Shown here one piece after another: positions 1 to 11,789 of a stretch of 64,000 nt of DNA. A program made the position numbers and the translations under genes. The stretch is taken from positions 18,612,017 to 18,676,016 of the forward strand of contig NC_088307.1 in assembly GCF_032854445.1 (NCBI RefSeq), written 5' to 3'. Within the stretch, counting starts at the first letter, position 1, and each line of letters begins with the position of its first letter. The notes beneath the pieces were generated by a model, which did no database searches, had not been told where the DNA came from, and saw only the letters and a list, made by a program, of their open reading frames with translations. This stretch comes from Liolophura sinensis. Lineage: Eukaryota; Mollusca; Polyplacophora; Chitonida; Chitonidae.

Positions 1-741
1 TTTATAAAATTACATAATTTGGCAGTTCGGGCCATCTGGTGGTTTTTCTAAATAGATCACGTATCCTTGTTAAAATGCAGGAAGTTTAACACTACACAGC
101 ATCTGAAATTTACAACTGACGGAATATAATAACGAATCTGCGCGCATATATATTCAAATTACAAGCTAAAATATCTCAAAGTACAAGACTTTAAATTCCA
201 ACAATTCTCGTCAACGAGAATAATAAAACTGTTGATTCACATAAAAAAATTTCACTTGTTCAGATAAATTTATAAAGATAAAAAGGATAATGCCCCCACA
301 AGAGTATGCTAATCAGTTCATGATTAATTTAATAGTGATTATGAATATTAATTAGGCCATCTTGCTACAGTTTAAATTTGTAGCTTCTGCCCTGATTTTA
401 ATTCATCTATAATTTATCAAGCAGATGCCATGGTGTTCTGCGGTTGCCAAGCACTGAGTCTGAGAGATGGGTATGTGACAAAGAAAAACAGGGAACTGTA
501 TAGCAAAAGAAATGCAAATTCACAACAAATGCAACATTCCCTGTACATGATTTCATGTCATCTCAGGTCACACATTATTAAAGTAAATGTCAAATTAAGT
601 TCACATAGATCCCCATTTTGCACTCATGTGAAACAAAAACATAATTAAATGACCCCAATTTTTCATTTGATATTTTTTTCATTCTGGCAAAGATTTTTCA
701 CATTCAGCAAAGTTTAAACAAATTCTGAGAGAAGTGAAGCG

Positions 742-802
<61 letters not shown>

Positions 803-2261
803 CATTTAATATGTACCTTATTTGAGTCACATTTCACCCATATGAGGGAATGCTGAATGCTCTTTAAACAAAAAAGTATTTCTTTGACATTAAAAACAGG
901 ACTAAGCTACCTTAGAAGGAAAATTTTCACGTATGAAATTTCAGGGCATTTGAAAAAAAAAACAATACAACTACCTGACCAAAAGTTGAAGCTGAATCAG
1001 AAAGATTTGGATTTAACAGACAACTTCACTGGCAAAAAAATCTAGTTTTGAGGCTCAACGTTTTGTTAAGTATGCAAAGTTTACATCACTCCTATTATGT
1101 AACATAAAGGTATCATTTAAAAGGCTAAAGAGACGAATTCAGAAATAATGTTTAATTATTTTTTTTACCCTTATTAAATAGACCCAGTACCAAATCGTGA
1201 CAATTTTAGCATTATACTTCTTTTGTTTCTGACATTTTTTGAAGACCTGGATGGCTGTTGGTATGTTAATTGCTGGTACGAGATCAGGGGAATGTGTAAT
1301 GTACCTCACCACTCACTGATTTCAGATCAGAACCTCGTTTCAACATGTGAAAAACTGAAACGCTGCACAGTCAAATACACACAGATGAGTCGAAACTGAA
1401 ATGCTTCTTATAAATCCTGAACATTTCTTCCTTAATACCTTCCAGCAAATGGAACAAAAAAAAAAAAACATATACAAACAAGCTAATTCCAACTTACATG
1501 ATTTTCATTTCTTTAAAACGGATAAACAATTATGTTTTCATATTATTTTAAACTAGAGCCTGTCGAATGTTACAAATAGAAAAATTCTTAGCTGAGGGTG
1601 AAAGTAATCTATAAGTAGGCAAAATTCTTTCAGGGGAGACAAATGCTGCTTTAACAGTAATACAAATTGATTCTTCCTTCAGAAATTCTAGGAAACTTCA
1701 GCATTTAAAATTTAATTTTTCCAGTTAGGCTAAAAGGCAGTAAGTTAGGCTAAAGGCAAAGGGGAAGGAGCGAAATCAGGGGAGACAACTGTTTCTGCAA
1801 TCATATAAGTCCCCACTGATGCTGTTAAGGTTGATATTAGGACATGCCTTAAGTTTTATTGCTAAATTTAAGTTTGTGGGTTAACACTCTTCCCTTTTTA
1901 TTGGACTTCGCGGCCAATGGGCAATAAATGTCCAGTTGGTTGTCCAGGGCTAACTGGAAAAAAAAAACAAAAAAAAACTGGATGCTTCCATTGTAAGTTC
2001 TGGTCAAGTTTAGCACCCACAATTTTATTTTGCTGTTAGAAACATATAGTTCCACCTCTTAGTTTACAAGGAAAACAATCTACAGCAAACAACACGAATT
2101 CTTACATAATAGGCTCTGGTTTAAGTATATACACACCAGCTTGCATTCAGGGGAGACAACTGTTAGTACATACCACACGTCCACATTGGTCCTTCCTTCT
2201 GACTAACTTCGTACATGTACATATAAAAACAATTAACCACAAGTTTAGTACATGTGTATTA
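1..2261. other. 3' flank of GCLM, no other gene seen
   Basis: AT-rich sequence downstream of the GCLM stop codon, probably holding its 3' UTR. I see no convincing coding exon. It contains an AT dinucleotide microsatellite (about 744-799) and three copies of a short motif AGGGGAGACAA near 1633, 1779 and 2150. Short open frames here lack splice context or recognisable protein features. Confidence 0.6.
744..799. repeat. (AT)n microsatellite
   Basis: An uninterrupted run of about 28 TA dinucleotides. Confidence 0.95.
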
Positions 2262-2440
2262 TCAGTTTTGCCTTTTCATGTCTCGCACAGCCTTAACAAT
2301 GTAACCCTTCGTTTTCACGATTCCGCGACACTTCACCAGGACGGAGTAACGGACAGACCACAGTGCTTTCCATTTCTCGGCGTCTCTGCTGGTGCTGTTT
2401 GCCGCAATCAGATCACGGAAGCTACTCTGAGGCAAAACAT
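2262..2440 (-). CDS. GCLM: GCLM exon 7 (terminal, with stop)
   Basis: DVLPQSSFRDL to AVRDMKRQN and a TGA stop. Acceptor TTTGCAG, phase 1. It corresponds to the human C-terminal block with RYSVIVKSRGIIKSKGYI. Confidence 0.95.
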
Positions 2441-5400
2441 CTGCAAATCACAAATTTGTTTATTGACTTTACGTTTGTTAATTCTTCGTTTTCCACAGGT
2501 TTTGACACTCTGAATCAACACCTGGGTCCATTTGTTCAAAAGTGTATTGAAAGTTAAGCCAGGCTTAAAACTTAAAACCATGCCTGATATGACGTACATA
2601 ATGATTTTATTTATTTATTTATTTGATTGGTGTTTTACGCCATACTCAAGAATATTTCACTTATACGACGGTGGCCAGCATTATGGTGGGTGGAAACCGG
2701 GCAGAGCCCGGGGGAAACCCACGACCATCCGCAGGTTGCTGGAAGACCTACCCACACATGGCCGGAGAGGAAGCCAGCATGAGCTGGACTTGAACTCACA
2801 GCAACTGCATTGGTGAGAGGCTCCTGGGTCATTACGCTGCGCTAGCGCGCTAACCGACTAGGCCACAGAGGCCCTGACGTACACAATGCAAGAGTCCACC
2901 ACTGATGCACACCAAATGACCTCGTACTTTCAAACGTGCGTGACCTCATTCAGGTATACCTGTCTTACTCAGCATCGTATCTGCCTGATGCATCGTCACA
3001 TAAGGAATATTATCACGTCACAACAGGAAAATTTTACAGAAACTGCCAAAGATTTTGGCTTTGAGGACTCTTCACTTATTGAGGTTAATAGTGTTACTTA
3101 ATGTAAATCTTTTAGAACCGTGGTGTTTTCTCTGTTCCCTAAAGTACTCTTCATACCATTTCCATCTGGTTTCCCTTGGAACTGAAGCAACACTTTAAGA
3201 CTTGGGTGTGTCTATAGCTCCTCCTCCACTCACCCCCCCCCACCTCCACTCACCCCCCCACCTCCACTCACCCCCCACCTCCACTCACCCACCCACCCCC
3301 ACCTCCACTCACCCCCACCCCCCACCCCCCCGCTCTGCCATTAGTGCGTCAATTGTAAATAGCTCATCTTCTTGTAAGTATTTTAAAATGTAGGCACTTC
3401 CTATTGATGTCTGCCAGCATGCCGTTGCTTTTCCAAACACCAGTTTTTTGAAATACAAATCTACCTTGAAGTACTAAAAATTGTCTACTTTGTCGTTGTG
3501 AAAATCAATCACTGCACTCATTCCAACGCTAACAATACTACATAGGTTAAACTTGATGCAGAAATCATGATGGTAGCCCAAATGCTTCCAAATGAGGATT
3601 CCAACAACACTGACTTTCTTGTACATGTACTTTCCAAATCTAGAAATTATTTTCAAGGACTTATATCTTCAGGGTTTTAACGTAATCATTCATTTATCGA
3701 AGACCCACCTTATCTTAAAGATCTACTATAATTCTGCAATCTTTTTTTCTGCAAGGTGTTCATTCAATTCATAGTCTGAAGGCATTATTCTTCAGAAATT
3801 AAAAATGCACTGAAAGTTGTTTTTTCATATGCGAAAAGGTTGAGGAATTAGGAATTTCAAAGATTCATGGGATTAGTTTTTACAGCACCCACCTGGTATT
3901 ACGGATTATTTCGCGGGATTAGCTGGTATACCACTCACCTGGAGGATCACTGTGCGTCAACAGCTGGATGTCATTAAGCTTAGCAAACTCTACCATGTCA
4001 GGTGGCATCACACAGCAAGAGGCCAGGTTCACCTGATTAATAATCGGCTTTACCTGAAGAAAAACGAAACTGTGTCAGTAAGACAGTTTCTGTCACGTCA
4101 ACAAAGAGGTCTAAGTTCCCAAAGTTCAGTTTGACCATCAACTTGGACTAAAACTAAACGATTCTGCATTTTGCAGACCATCCTTAGAGCTGAGACAAGC
4201 GGCCCTGCATTAAAGTCACTGCCCACAATATCTAGTAACAATAGGGCAGTTTGGAGATTGATTCATTTCATCTCTAAAGGTCAAAAAAGCCCTACTCTAT
4301 CGTGTGACTTTTTTGGATGTTAGTTTACCCATTAATGTTCCAAAAACACAAATAACACCTTTCTCTTTCAGGAAATTGTTATGTTGACAAATGTTCAGCC
4401 CCTCAATTTTCTCTGTCTTTAGTCTGCTAAAAATATCTTTTTGTGAAACTTTTTTCAGATGCCCATGTTATATACATGTGCTGTAATTCTTCAACCTTTT
4501 CATATGTTTGCAAGGTGTTTATTCTAGCAGATTCTGAAGGCATTTTTCTGTGTAGACTGATATAATTACCTAGTTTGTGAAGCCATGAAATTGGCCAACG
4601 CAACCAATGCTGTTTTGTTTCCAACATCAAATTGACAATGTGTATAAATTGCACTCAAACTTCCTCATTCATATGCGAAAAGGTTTAGGGAATAGGGTAA
4701 ACATGCAATCAAAAAAAGTTGCCTAACATTTCTGACAAGTACAGCTGCAGTGTTTTTTTACACAGTGATAAAAGAGTTCTCGAATCTCAAAATTCCCCCA
4801 TTTTTGGTATGTTGGCAGATCATTCAATTAGTCTGTTAGTCGTTGGGACGGTCATGGGCTATATCTTTTGACATGGGCTATATATTCACTTAACGAGGTG
4901 TCAGTCTGAGTTTAAAACAAGTTTTTTTAATTCAAAATAGTATATCAGAGACTAACGTCTGGTTGCCATGCCTACCTGAGCCCACTGGTAAAGCTGTTTG
5001 AGCTGATTGGTTGATAAATCACTGACACCGATTGACAGGACAGATGCTGATTCCCCCTCCACTAGACCCTCCAACACCTGCCAATATGGCTGAATCTCCT
5101 CTAAAGTTAACTCCTCCTCTCTGCCCGGGAATGACAGCAACACAGTCTCGATGAAAGTTACATCTAGCTGTGACATCGCTGTAAGGTAAAGTCAAATTTC
5201 TTACTGCACTGGCCAAGTAATCAGAGTGTGCTCCCTCATGATCAGACTATTCTTAAACTTATTACATGCTTACAACTATACCCATTAGAAACCAGGTACC
5301 AGGTATGTAATACAGAGTGAAATAAAATAAATGGAAAATAAAACTATAAACAAGAGGGAGACAAATTTCAGCTCAATACACAGGGCATCAACGATGTACC

Positions 5401-8400
5401 CCTACACTCCCCGCGCCCACCCCGCCCATGTTACTGTGCTTCAGATGTAAGGAAAACTACTGCTCAATATATACACCACTTTCTGAGCTACAACCCATAG
5501 CATTTTATACCTTAATGCCTCAAAGGAGAAGAAAAATTAAATATCCACCAAATACCTTTGAAAAGAGTATATATTTCCTCGCAGGTGCATGCCATAAAAA
5601 AAAATTCTAATATGTACCTCAAGTTGATAAATTATAAATAAAGTCAGCCCCAAAATCTGCTGTGGGGGACTCCAGTTTGCCTCAGAACTAGTCCTGAAGC
5701 CTTCTGTGTTAGGAGGAGAACTGCCCTTGGAAACCACCGAAGTGCAGTTCATACATTTCCTGTAGAACGCTTCTTCCCAGAGGGTACAAACAGTACAGTT
5801 CGTTTTCCACTTGTCGATCGGGAAACTGGAATGTTGGACGTAGGTTCCGGGTTTACACGAACAAGCTGGCAGTTTTAACGACTCTCATTGGCTGATAGGC
5901 AAACACACCCCCAGCATAAATTACAGGGTGTTAAAGATGGAGGACGTGATGAACTCAGCGATTTATGCCAGCTTTGCCGTTTTCAGGCTTTACGTGTATG
6001 GCGAGGAAAAATCGCAAAATTATGCAGCAGGCACCACCAGATAGAAAAAAAATGTGCTCTTTTCAGCCTACAGTGACACGTTTTTAAGTTTTCTTCCCCT
6101 TTAATATTGATTCTAATACAGGATACACTAAGTTATGAATTTTGCCATTTATGGACACAGCACACAAAATTGCACCCGACATTTGTGCAAAACCTGAGCT
6201 TATAGCCAGCAGCATTATTTAGGGCATCACCTTTAACATTCACTTTAACATTGCAACCCCTGTTATTGGACACTGGGTATACAAGCCACAAGTAAATAAA
6301 TACTGTAAATCTTCAACCTTTCCAGCACGTTTTGCAGCTATGGAAATGATGTTGGAATTCATAAATATTATGCAAATCAGTTCTCTACGGCCCCACAGTT
6401 CTCTAAGAATGTTTCAAAATCTTGGCTGCAGAGGCTGTTGAAAACGTCGAAGAATTACTTCAAGAATTAATAACCTACTTTTGTCAATGGCCTCTGTTAT
6501 GTGAGATGGGGACTGCAAATTGCACAAAGAGACTTTCACTGAAAAGTAAAACCAACAAATGCATGTAATTAAATCTGTAGGTAAAAAAAAACAACCGGAT
6601 TTCTAACTTCAGTGAAACTAATACACGTAAAACTGAACTACCTGTACAACTGTAAATATAAATGAGACTAAAATTCTGCATCTGCGTTTTTTTTTGTGAA
6701 TACACTAACAACCTGTCTTACTTTCAGCACAGAAACCAACAACAACTGAAATTCATGAAGTTCATTAAATTTCCAAAAATTATTCCCCCATTAAACTAGT
6801 TTTCGAACATGACCTGTGGTCTATCTTACTCAATGTAAGATTAAGGGACTAACTTTTGGTTGCCATGCCTACCTGAGCCCACAGGTAAAGCTGTTTGAAC
6901 TGTGACGTAGGTGATTTAATTGACTATTTGATCATGACATTGCCAAACTTGAAGATCAACATGCACTGCTACTGAAATAGCTCTGTCATTATGCCTGGGC
7001 CTATCCACTATCGTGTTACACTAGTACATCTTGTTCACTCATGCTCTGACATTACATGCACGAACCTTTCTTCACTACAAGAAATTCTGAAGATATCTCA
7101 TTTGAGAATGAAAGTCTCAAAGCTTTCGAAACAGGCAATACACAATGTTTGCTCCACTTTGACAGAAACATGTGTTGTGTGTAGGCGGGCTGTCAGTTAA
7201 ATTTACTGCAAGTCAGTATGACTCAGCAGGTATTATTGTAACTCTTCAACATTTTCGCATGAGTGCAAGATTTTAATTCAAGCATTATTCTGTGTTAACT
7301 GAAAAAAATTATGCCTTGTGTGAAGCTCTGAAACTGGCCAATTCAACCAATGTAGTTTTGTCTCTAAAATCAAATCAAATCAAAAATTGGCATAAATGTC
7401 ACTGAAATTTGATCGTCCATCTGTGAAAAGGTTGAGGAAGTAGGGTATGTAATGCAGGCCATTATAGGTCTTAAACCTGCAACAAAACCTTAATGTTTGC
7501 TCTGCAAAACTAGCCACAATGTCAGGATTCACAAAATAATCTTGCAGGACAAATGTTTACAAACAAGAATTTTGCCTTTTTTGGGCCTGAAAAAATTTGG
7601 GGGAGAGGGTGGGGGGAGGGGGGGGGGGGGCAGCTTTCTAAATATAAAGCCACAGAAAGGGTCCAGGCAATACAAGCAAATCTGTCATCAAAAAAATTTT
7701 AGATCAATCATTATGAATGCAGTAAATTCTAAAAACATCATACCTGTCAATTTTAATTCATCACGTTCAGCTGAAGGAATGGTTTCTTTGAATTTTGAGT
7801 GCACACACACCAGGTCTGTGACATACTGGGGAGAAACAGCAATAGAACTATTTTATTTAAATATCATATATAATTTGACCGGCATTTTATATGCTCCAAT
7901 ATCTCTAGGTCAGAAATGCTTTCTATTACAAATGGACCCTCTAATATATGGAAGAAAAAAACTAAGTCTATACTGGATGAATTCACAACATATCTAGAAC
8001 TACATGTGCACATATCTGACATTTTGGCCAGACTTTTGGCCTCAATACAAAAGCTGCAGCAGATATTTGTTTTTTTTAACGAAAGCTGGATTTGAACCAG
8101 CAGTCTAAAAGTTCTTGGGTTAGCCACGCTGGCTGAAAAATTTTAGCTTTCTGAAAATATACAGTGTGTACACATTAACACCAGTAAAAATCCAAAATAT
8201 TTTCTGTATAGAAGCTCAATAACAGCTTATACATATCATATAGAATTGTAAATGCTGGTCAGAAATATGTATGGGTATAAACAATAACAACACATCTTAG
8301 GAATCATGATCATACACCTGTAATGCAATATTGCTGTGTCGGAATGTGAAAATGTCAAATATCACTTACCTGTAACTCAGTTTTGTCCGCTGATGTCAAA

Positions 8401-10835
8401 AAATTTTCCAGGGTTTCATTTATACATTCTGCCAACTGCAAAAACAAAAGTAGAAATAAGAACAAATATTTAAGTGTATTTATTACACCTTTACACCACA
8501 TCTTAATAAGGATGATTATAGATAGTACATTTCCTATCCCTTTAGCTGATTCGCAGCCCTAATCAATGAGCTCAGTCACATCATTAGGAGAGTTTCTAGT
8601 TCCTAACTCTTTTGCCAGTAGAGGAAAATAAAGTACTACTGTATTATGTGACTTGTCAAATATATTACGCTTCCTAGACAATAATTTATCAATCACCTGT
8701 TTCTAGAGGTATAAATGGCACCTCTTTCATTCCAAAAATTCTTAAGATCACAAACATTCAGGTTTTTAAATTTCTCTATCGTCTGTCTACAGTAAATAAC
8801 ATGTAAACTTCTTTTTTTGGAGGGGGGGCCTTTTCTGATGCCAATGTGCTTCTTTGTTGCCAAATTCATTAAAGTTTTGCCTTTTTAGAGATCTCTTTAA
8901 GTAAGATTTGTTAAGCGCCTTGCTTATATGCAAGTCTTGAAGTCAACTGACATGCTTTATGTTTTTGATGCCGTGTCATAGTAAATGTAAAAGTTGACAA
9001 TGGCGAAACATATGTCTAAACTGACATACATCGGACAAAAAAATGGACAGGGATTATGGACAACCATGTCATACACCTGACAGCAGGACTTAATTCATAG
9101 TTTTGCAGTGATGTCATGGCTTCTCTGAGCCAATCATCAGCACGCACATTTGTCACGTGAACAGAGAACTAAAGGTGAAAACAAAATGAAGAGAGTATTA
9201 CAGGTGAAAACAAAATGAATAGAGTACTACATGTGAAAACAAAGTGAATTTAACCCATGTCAGATAAGCACTAAAGACAGTTTTTACCACAAAAAATGAA
9301 AAATATAGCTATTAGGTTTAACTTCTTTCTGGAAAAGTAAGCAGAATGTATCCAGCCATCGGGTATGATACTTTTAATATCATGTAGTACATTAAACCCC
9401 AGGAATTGCCCAAAAAATCAGCATTTCGCCCAATTAGCTGAATGTTATTTGTTACCTCCTGCTCCTTGTGGGCAATCCGGGTGCTCGAAATTATAGAAAA
9501 AATGACATAGGACACATCTATCACAAAAAAAATATGTACAAAATTTTGGAAAGTTTTGAAAGCCAGAAAGTTGAAGTTGAGCATTGGGAATATATGGCAC
9601 TGACAGACAATTCACTCTGAGTAGCCACGTTGTAGAAGCCCTTATGAACTTGGCCAATTACTAGGGCTGAAAGCGTCAAGAGATAATTGGCAGTCACGTC
9701 ACAAAACCTGTTAGCTCTTGATTGTCAGTGTGGTTTCTTTATAGTGGATAGACAGATATGGATGTAATAAATCAAATTTTGTTGTTAGTTTAAGTGTTAA
9801 AGGTGTGCATTTGGACCAGTCATATATGAGAAGGGAACTGAGAACGGTTGCCCATGTCACAATGTGCACATGTTGGGTGGGAGATTACAGTAACTTGTCA
9901 GGTTGAGCCGGCAAGAGAACCATCATGGGAGAGTAATCCGTTGAAGAAAAATATTGTGACTTTGATTTATTACGAAAATATCTTCCCACAATATGAATGA
10001 AAGAGTCTGTTATCGATCAGAAGGGCCTACTATGCTCGGTAAATTCTGTGAGGTCAGTACTGCCAGCTAGGCCAAATGCTTCCACCGGACATGCAGGACG
10101 GTGACGCGTAGAATTTGTAAAACGCACTGCTTGTGTCCACGGACATCGTCCTGACTGGCCGCCAACCTAAAAGAAACATCAGCCCTTTAAACACAACAGA
10201 GCTGATACTCTTTGGTTGGTTATAAGGCATTTTTGTTTGTAATTTCTCATTGTCACATTGTCACATTGTTCAATAACGATAATACAGGAGAGCTCCTAGG
10301 TTTTGTGACGTCACTCTAGATAACTGTAACATGGCAAAACATGATTGGCTAGGTACTAACGATTTTTGCTGTTTATTTTGTTGATAAGCGGTGTAGAATT
10401 TTTAAAATATTTTTAGAACATTTCTGGAATACTAATTAATTAATTTAGCTTTATTGGCTGACTATGTTCACTTAAAGCATCCTATACTAAATAACATTAG
10501 CAGTTAACCCTTAAACTATCAATATAACTGTTGTTACCGTGGCAAAATATGCTGTGTCATACAGAGCCGCTACACCTGTGAACTGATTGCTCAGAACTAT
10601 GTTATTGAGTTGCATAACTTTCTGCGCTTTCGATACATGCAACAACAACAACGCCAGGTTCTCGCTTTTGGTTGTCATGTCAGTTTGTTACGCGATTCGT
10701 TCGAATGTTAAAACAACTTGCCTCTTCGTCAGGAGTTTGTTTGGGGTTCCTTTTCAAACGGTTCCAGTTAACGATGTTTCCGCTGTTAATGAGCATCGAC
10801 TCAGCTTTCGGAAAAAGTGGAATTTCTTCGGCCAT
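2262..10835 (-). CDS. GCLM: Glutamate-cysteine ligase modifier (regulatory) subunit, 7 coding exons
   Basis: Regulatory partner of glutamate-cysteine ligase, the rate-limiting cytosolic enzyme of glutathione synthesis; in animals it lowers the catalytic subunit's Km for glutamate and relieves glutathione feedback inhibition. Seven exons (10722-10835, 8370-8435, 7744-7825, 6479-6538, 4976-5178, 3939-4053, 2262-2440) join with matching phases 0,0,1,1,0,1 into 272 codons, against 274 residues in human GCLM; the human gene as I recall it also has seven exons. Recognisable blocks are SGNIVNWNRLKR near the N-terminus, TLEEIQPYWQVLEGLVEG, STNQLKQLYQWAQ, INQVNLASCCVMPPD, IQLLTHSDPP and VKCRGIVKTKGYIVKA at the C-terminus. 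The fold is aldo-keto-reductase-like (family knowledge). The start at 10835 was chosen because it aligns with the vertebrate start. Introns carry a SINE, several inverted-repeat elements and a 0.95 kb repeat. It lies head to head with the NRF-6-like gene. Confidence 0.95.
2599..2875 (-). mobile_element. SINE-A copy, full length, in GCLM intron
   Basis: tRNA-derived SINE. Read on the minus strand it begins with a tRNA-like head (GGCCTCTGTGGCCTAGTCGG, then a B-box-like GAGTTCAAGTCC), a conserved body containing CCATAATGCTGGCC and TAAGTGAAATATTCTTGAGT, and ends in AATAAATA repeats. The layout suits the MetaSINE-type superfamily of invertebrates (inference). Confidence 0.9.
3210..3335. repeat. 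C-rich minisatellite (CACCTCCACTCACCCCC)
   Basis: About seven imperfect units of roughly 15-20 bp, strand-asymmetric and C-rich, within a GCLM intron. Confidence 0.85.
3939..4053 (-). CDS. GCLM: GCLM exon 6
   Basis: VKPIINQVNLASCCVMPP to LLTHSDPP, nearly identical to the vertebrate block. Acceptor CTTCAG, donor GTGAGT, phase 0 to 1. Confidence 0.95.
4481..4698. mobile_element. MITE-1 copy (TIR TTCAACCTTTTC)
   Basis: Starts CTGTAATTCTTCAACC and ends in an inverted GAAAAGGTTTAGGGAA; about 0.2 kb, no coding capacity. It lies in a GCLM intron. Confidence 0.7.
4976..5178 (-). CDS. GCLM: GCLM exon 5
   Basis: Encodes MSQLDVTFIETVLLSFPG through LKQLYQWAQ, the best conserved part of the protein. 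Acceptor CTTACAG, donor GTAGGC, phase 1 to 0. Confidence 0.95.
6303..6460. mobile_element. MITE-1 copy, partly degraded
   Basis: Left end CTGTAAATCTTCAACC, right end GTTGAAAACGTCGAAGAATTA. Its right end lies within 20 bp of the GCLM exon 4 donor. Confidence 0.65.
6479..6538 (-). CDS. GCLM: GCLM exon 4
   Basis: VKVSLCNLQSPSHITEAIDK. Acceptor ACTTTTCAG; the donor AAAA|GTAGGT was chosen over the nearby AG|GTTATT because only it joins in phase (1) with exon 5. Confidence 0.88.
7236..7446. mobile_element. MITE-1 copy
   Basis: Left TTGTAACTCTTCAACATTTT, right GAAAAGGTTGAGGAAGTA; about 0.21 kb, in a GCLM intron. Confidence 0.7.
7744..7825 (-). CDS. GCLM: GCLM exon 3
   Basis: YVTDLVCVHSKFKETIPS to DELKLT. 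Acceptor TCTCCCCAG, donor GTATGA, phase 0 to 1. It matches the human segment ending DEREEMKVS. Confidence 0.9.
8370..8435 (-). CDS. GCLM: GCLM exon 2
   Basis: 22 codons, LAECINETLENFL to TELQ, corresponding to the LHDCIQKTLNEW block of human GCLM. Acceptor TTTTTGCAG, donor GTAAGTG, phase 0 to 0. Confidence 0.92.
8715..9000. repeat. Dispersed repeat D, copy in GCLM intron 1
   Basis: Shares AAGATCACAAACATTCAG and following sequence with 18040-18290. Diverged, non-coding, type unknown. Confidence 0.45.
9535..10478 (+). mobile_element. 0.95 kb dispersed repeat C, copy 1 (GCLM intron 1)
   Basis: Colinear with 28512-29478 over almost its whole length with small indels. Subterminal inverted motifs (GTCACGTCACAAAACC near the left end, GGTTTTGTGACGTCAC near the right) suggest a non-autonomous DNA transposon or foldback. 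No protein seen. Confidence 0.75.
10722..10835 (-). CDS. GCLM: GCLM exon 1
   Basis: 38 codons from MAEEIPLFPK to KQTPDEE. It ends in phase 0 at AG|GCAAGT, so the 5' splice site is a GC rather than GT donor. A longer in-frame start at 10886 exists, but the alignment favours 10835. Confidence 0.9.
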
Positions 10836-11446
10836 GCCTGTCAGACTGTTGGACTTGCCACCACAATCAGAAACTTGAAATGACAAGCGGATTTCTCAGT
10901 TGTTTAATAGGGGTCACCAAGTTACAGTACTCGCTTACCTCCCTTTATAGCTAAGGGGATTCCCAGCCAGACAAACAGCGAAAGTGGCGTCACAGCCATA
11001 TGCTTGTCAGGAGATGCCATTTTCATGCAGGGTTGGAACTGTTAGGAAAATATCTCTTGAACCCTGCAACGTCTGTAAAGTGGCTTATTCGTGATATTAT
11101 TCAGACGTTTGACATTCTTTTACACAGTTATAGTTGTGTAATTTGGACTTAATTTGCACCCCCTCCCTTTTCCAATTTTTAAGACAAAAAAATGGTATCC
11201 TTAAACCCCCTGCCTTGCTACCAGTCATGTGATGTTTAGGACGGGCCCAAAACATATTGAAACCATCACGTGTGCATGAGAACTGTCACTTTGTCGACAA
11301 CGCAAGGTGCTGTAACGAAATGAATATGCTTCGTAGATTTGATGATTACGTCGGGGAATATTAAGTGGTGCAGGTCCGTTCTGGTGGAAGCTAGTGCTCA
11401 AGAGAAAGACTGCGAACGTTTTCCTACTGGTGCAACTATCATCACA
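10836..11446. promoter_or_regulatory. Head-to-head promoter region of GCLM (-) and the NRF-6-like gene (+)
   Basis: About 610 bp separates the two start codons, which diverge. It should contain both transcription starts and 5' UTRs. An E-box CACGTG lies at 11267-11272. I found no clear antioxidant response element (TGACNNNGC) by eye and no TATA box I would trust. Confidence 0.55.
10939..11026 (-). CDS. Possible small first exon of an unidentified transcript
   Basis: Read on the minus strand, ATG opens MKMASPDKHMAVTPL, then a hydrophobic stretch SLFVWLGIPLAI, then a strong donor GGAG|GTAAGC. This would suit a signal-anchor first exon. It lies upstream of the GCLM start, and its end phase (1) does not fit GCLM exon 2 (phase 0), so it would not be a simple alternative GCLM first exon. 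I did not find a partner exon. Confidence 0.25.
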
Positions 11447-11789
11447 ATGCTGTTTCGATTTCGTAGTGTTTTGTTGTTGTTGTTGTTCATCAGCAGCACA
11501 GCTCAAACTTCTGCAAATGGACACGACCAGCTTGTCCCAGGTGGAGAGGCTGGTTTTCCAGATTTTGCCGCAGAGTTACGAAGAGTTGAAATTCAGAAGA
11601 ATGCAGCTAAATATTTAGTCGTCACTGCACTACAGGATAGAGAATTTGTTTCAGTTTCACCATATCGAATGTTGGGTGTATTTCAAACGAGATAATGAAG
11701 ATAACAGCACTTCTGAAGGACTGTCTAAAAAGTGCCTTGGTGATTTGCTTGCAACAAAATCAGCATTGGAACATAAGGAACAGTTTGCA
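11447..11789 (+). CDS. NRF-6-like exon 1 (signal peptide, start of NRF domain)
   Basis: The start ATG opens a signal peptide and the segment GHDQLVPGGEAGFPDFAAEL. The NRF-like end, LSKKCLGDLLATKS to EQFA, is in the +1 frame, with the change somewhere between about 11619 and 11693. Donor GCA|GTGAAA, phase 0, chosen because it gives FA|CKMSDA, the family's WALKMLDA block. Confidence 0.65.

Noticed and set aside
5938-6045. Short plus-strand frame MEDVMNSAIYASFAVFRLY
   Set aside because: Only 35 codons, inside a GCLM intron, with no homology I know; more likely repeat sequence.
9083-9170. Minus-strand exon-like segment (VRADDWLREAMTSLQ) in GCLM intron 1
   Set aside because: GCLM exons 1 and 2 join cleanly in phase and align with the vertebrate protein without it; no good acceptor in the right frame.
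10260-10320. CRE-like TGACGTCA near GCLM exon 1 as a promoter element
   Set aside because: It lies in the dispersed repeat C and occurs also in the copy at 29.3 kb, so it is not specific evidence for GCLM regulation.
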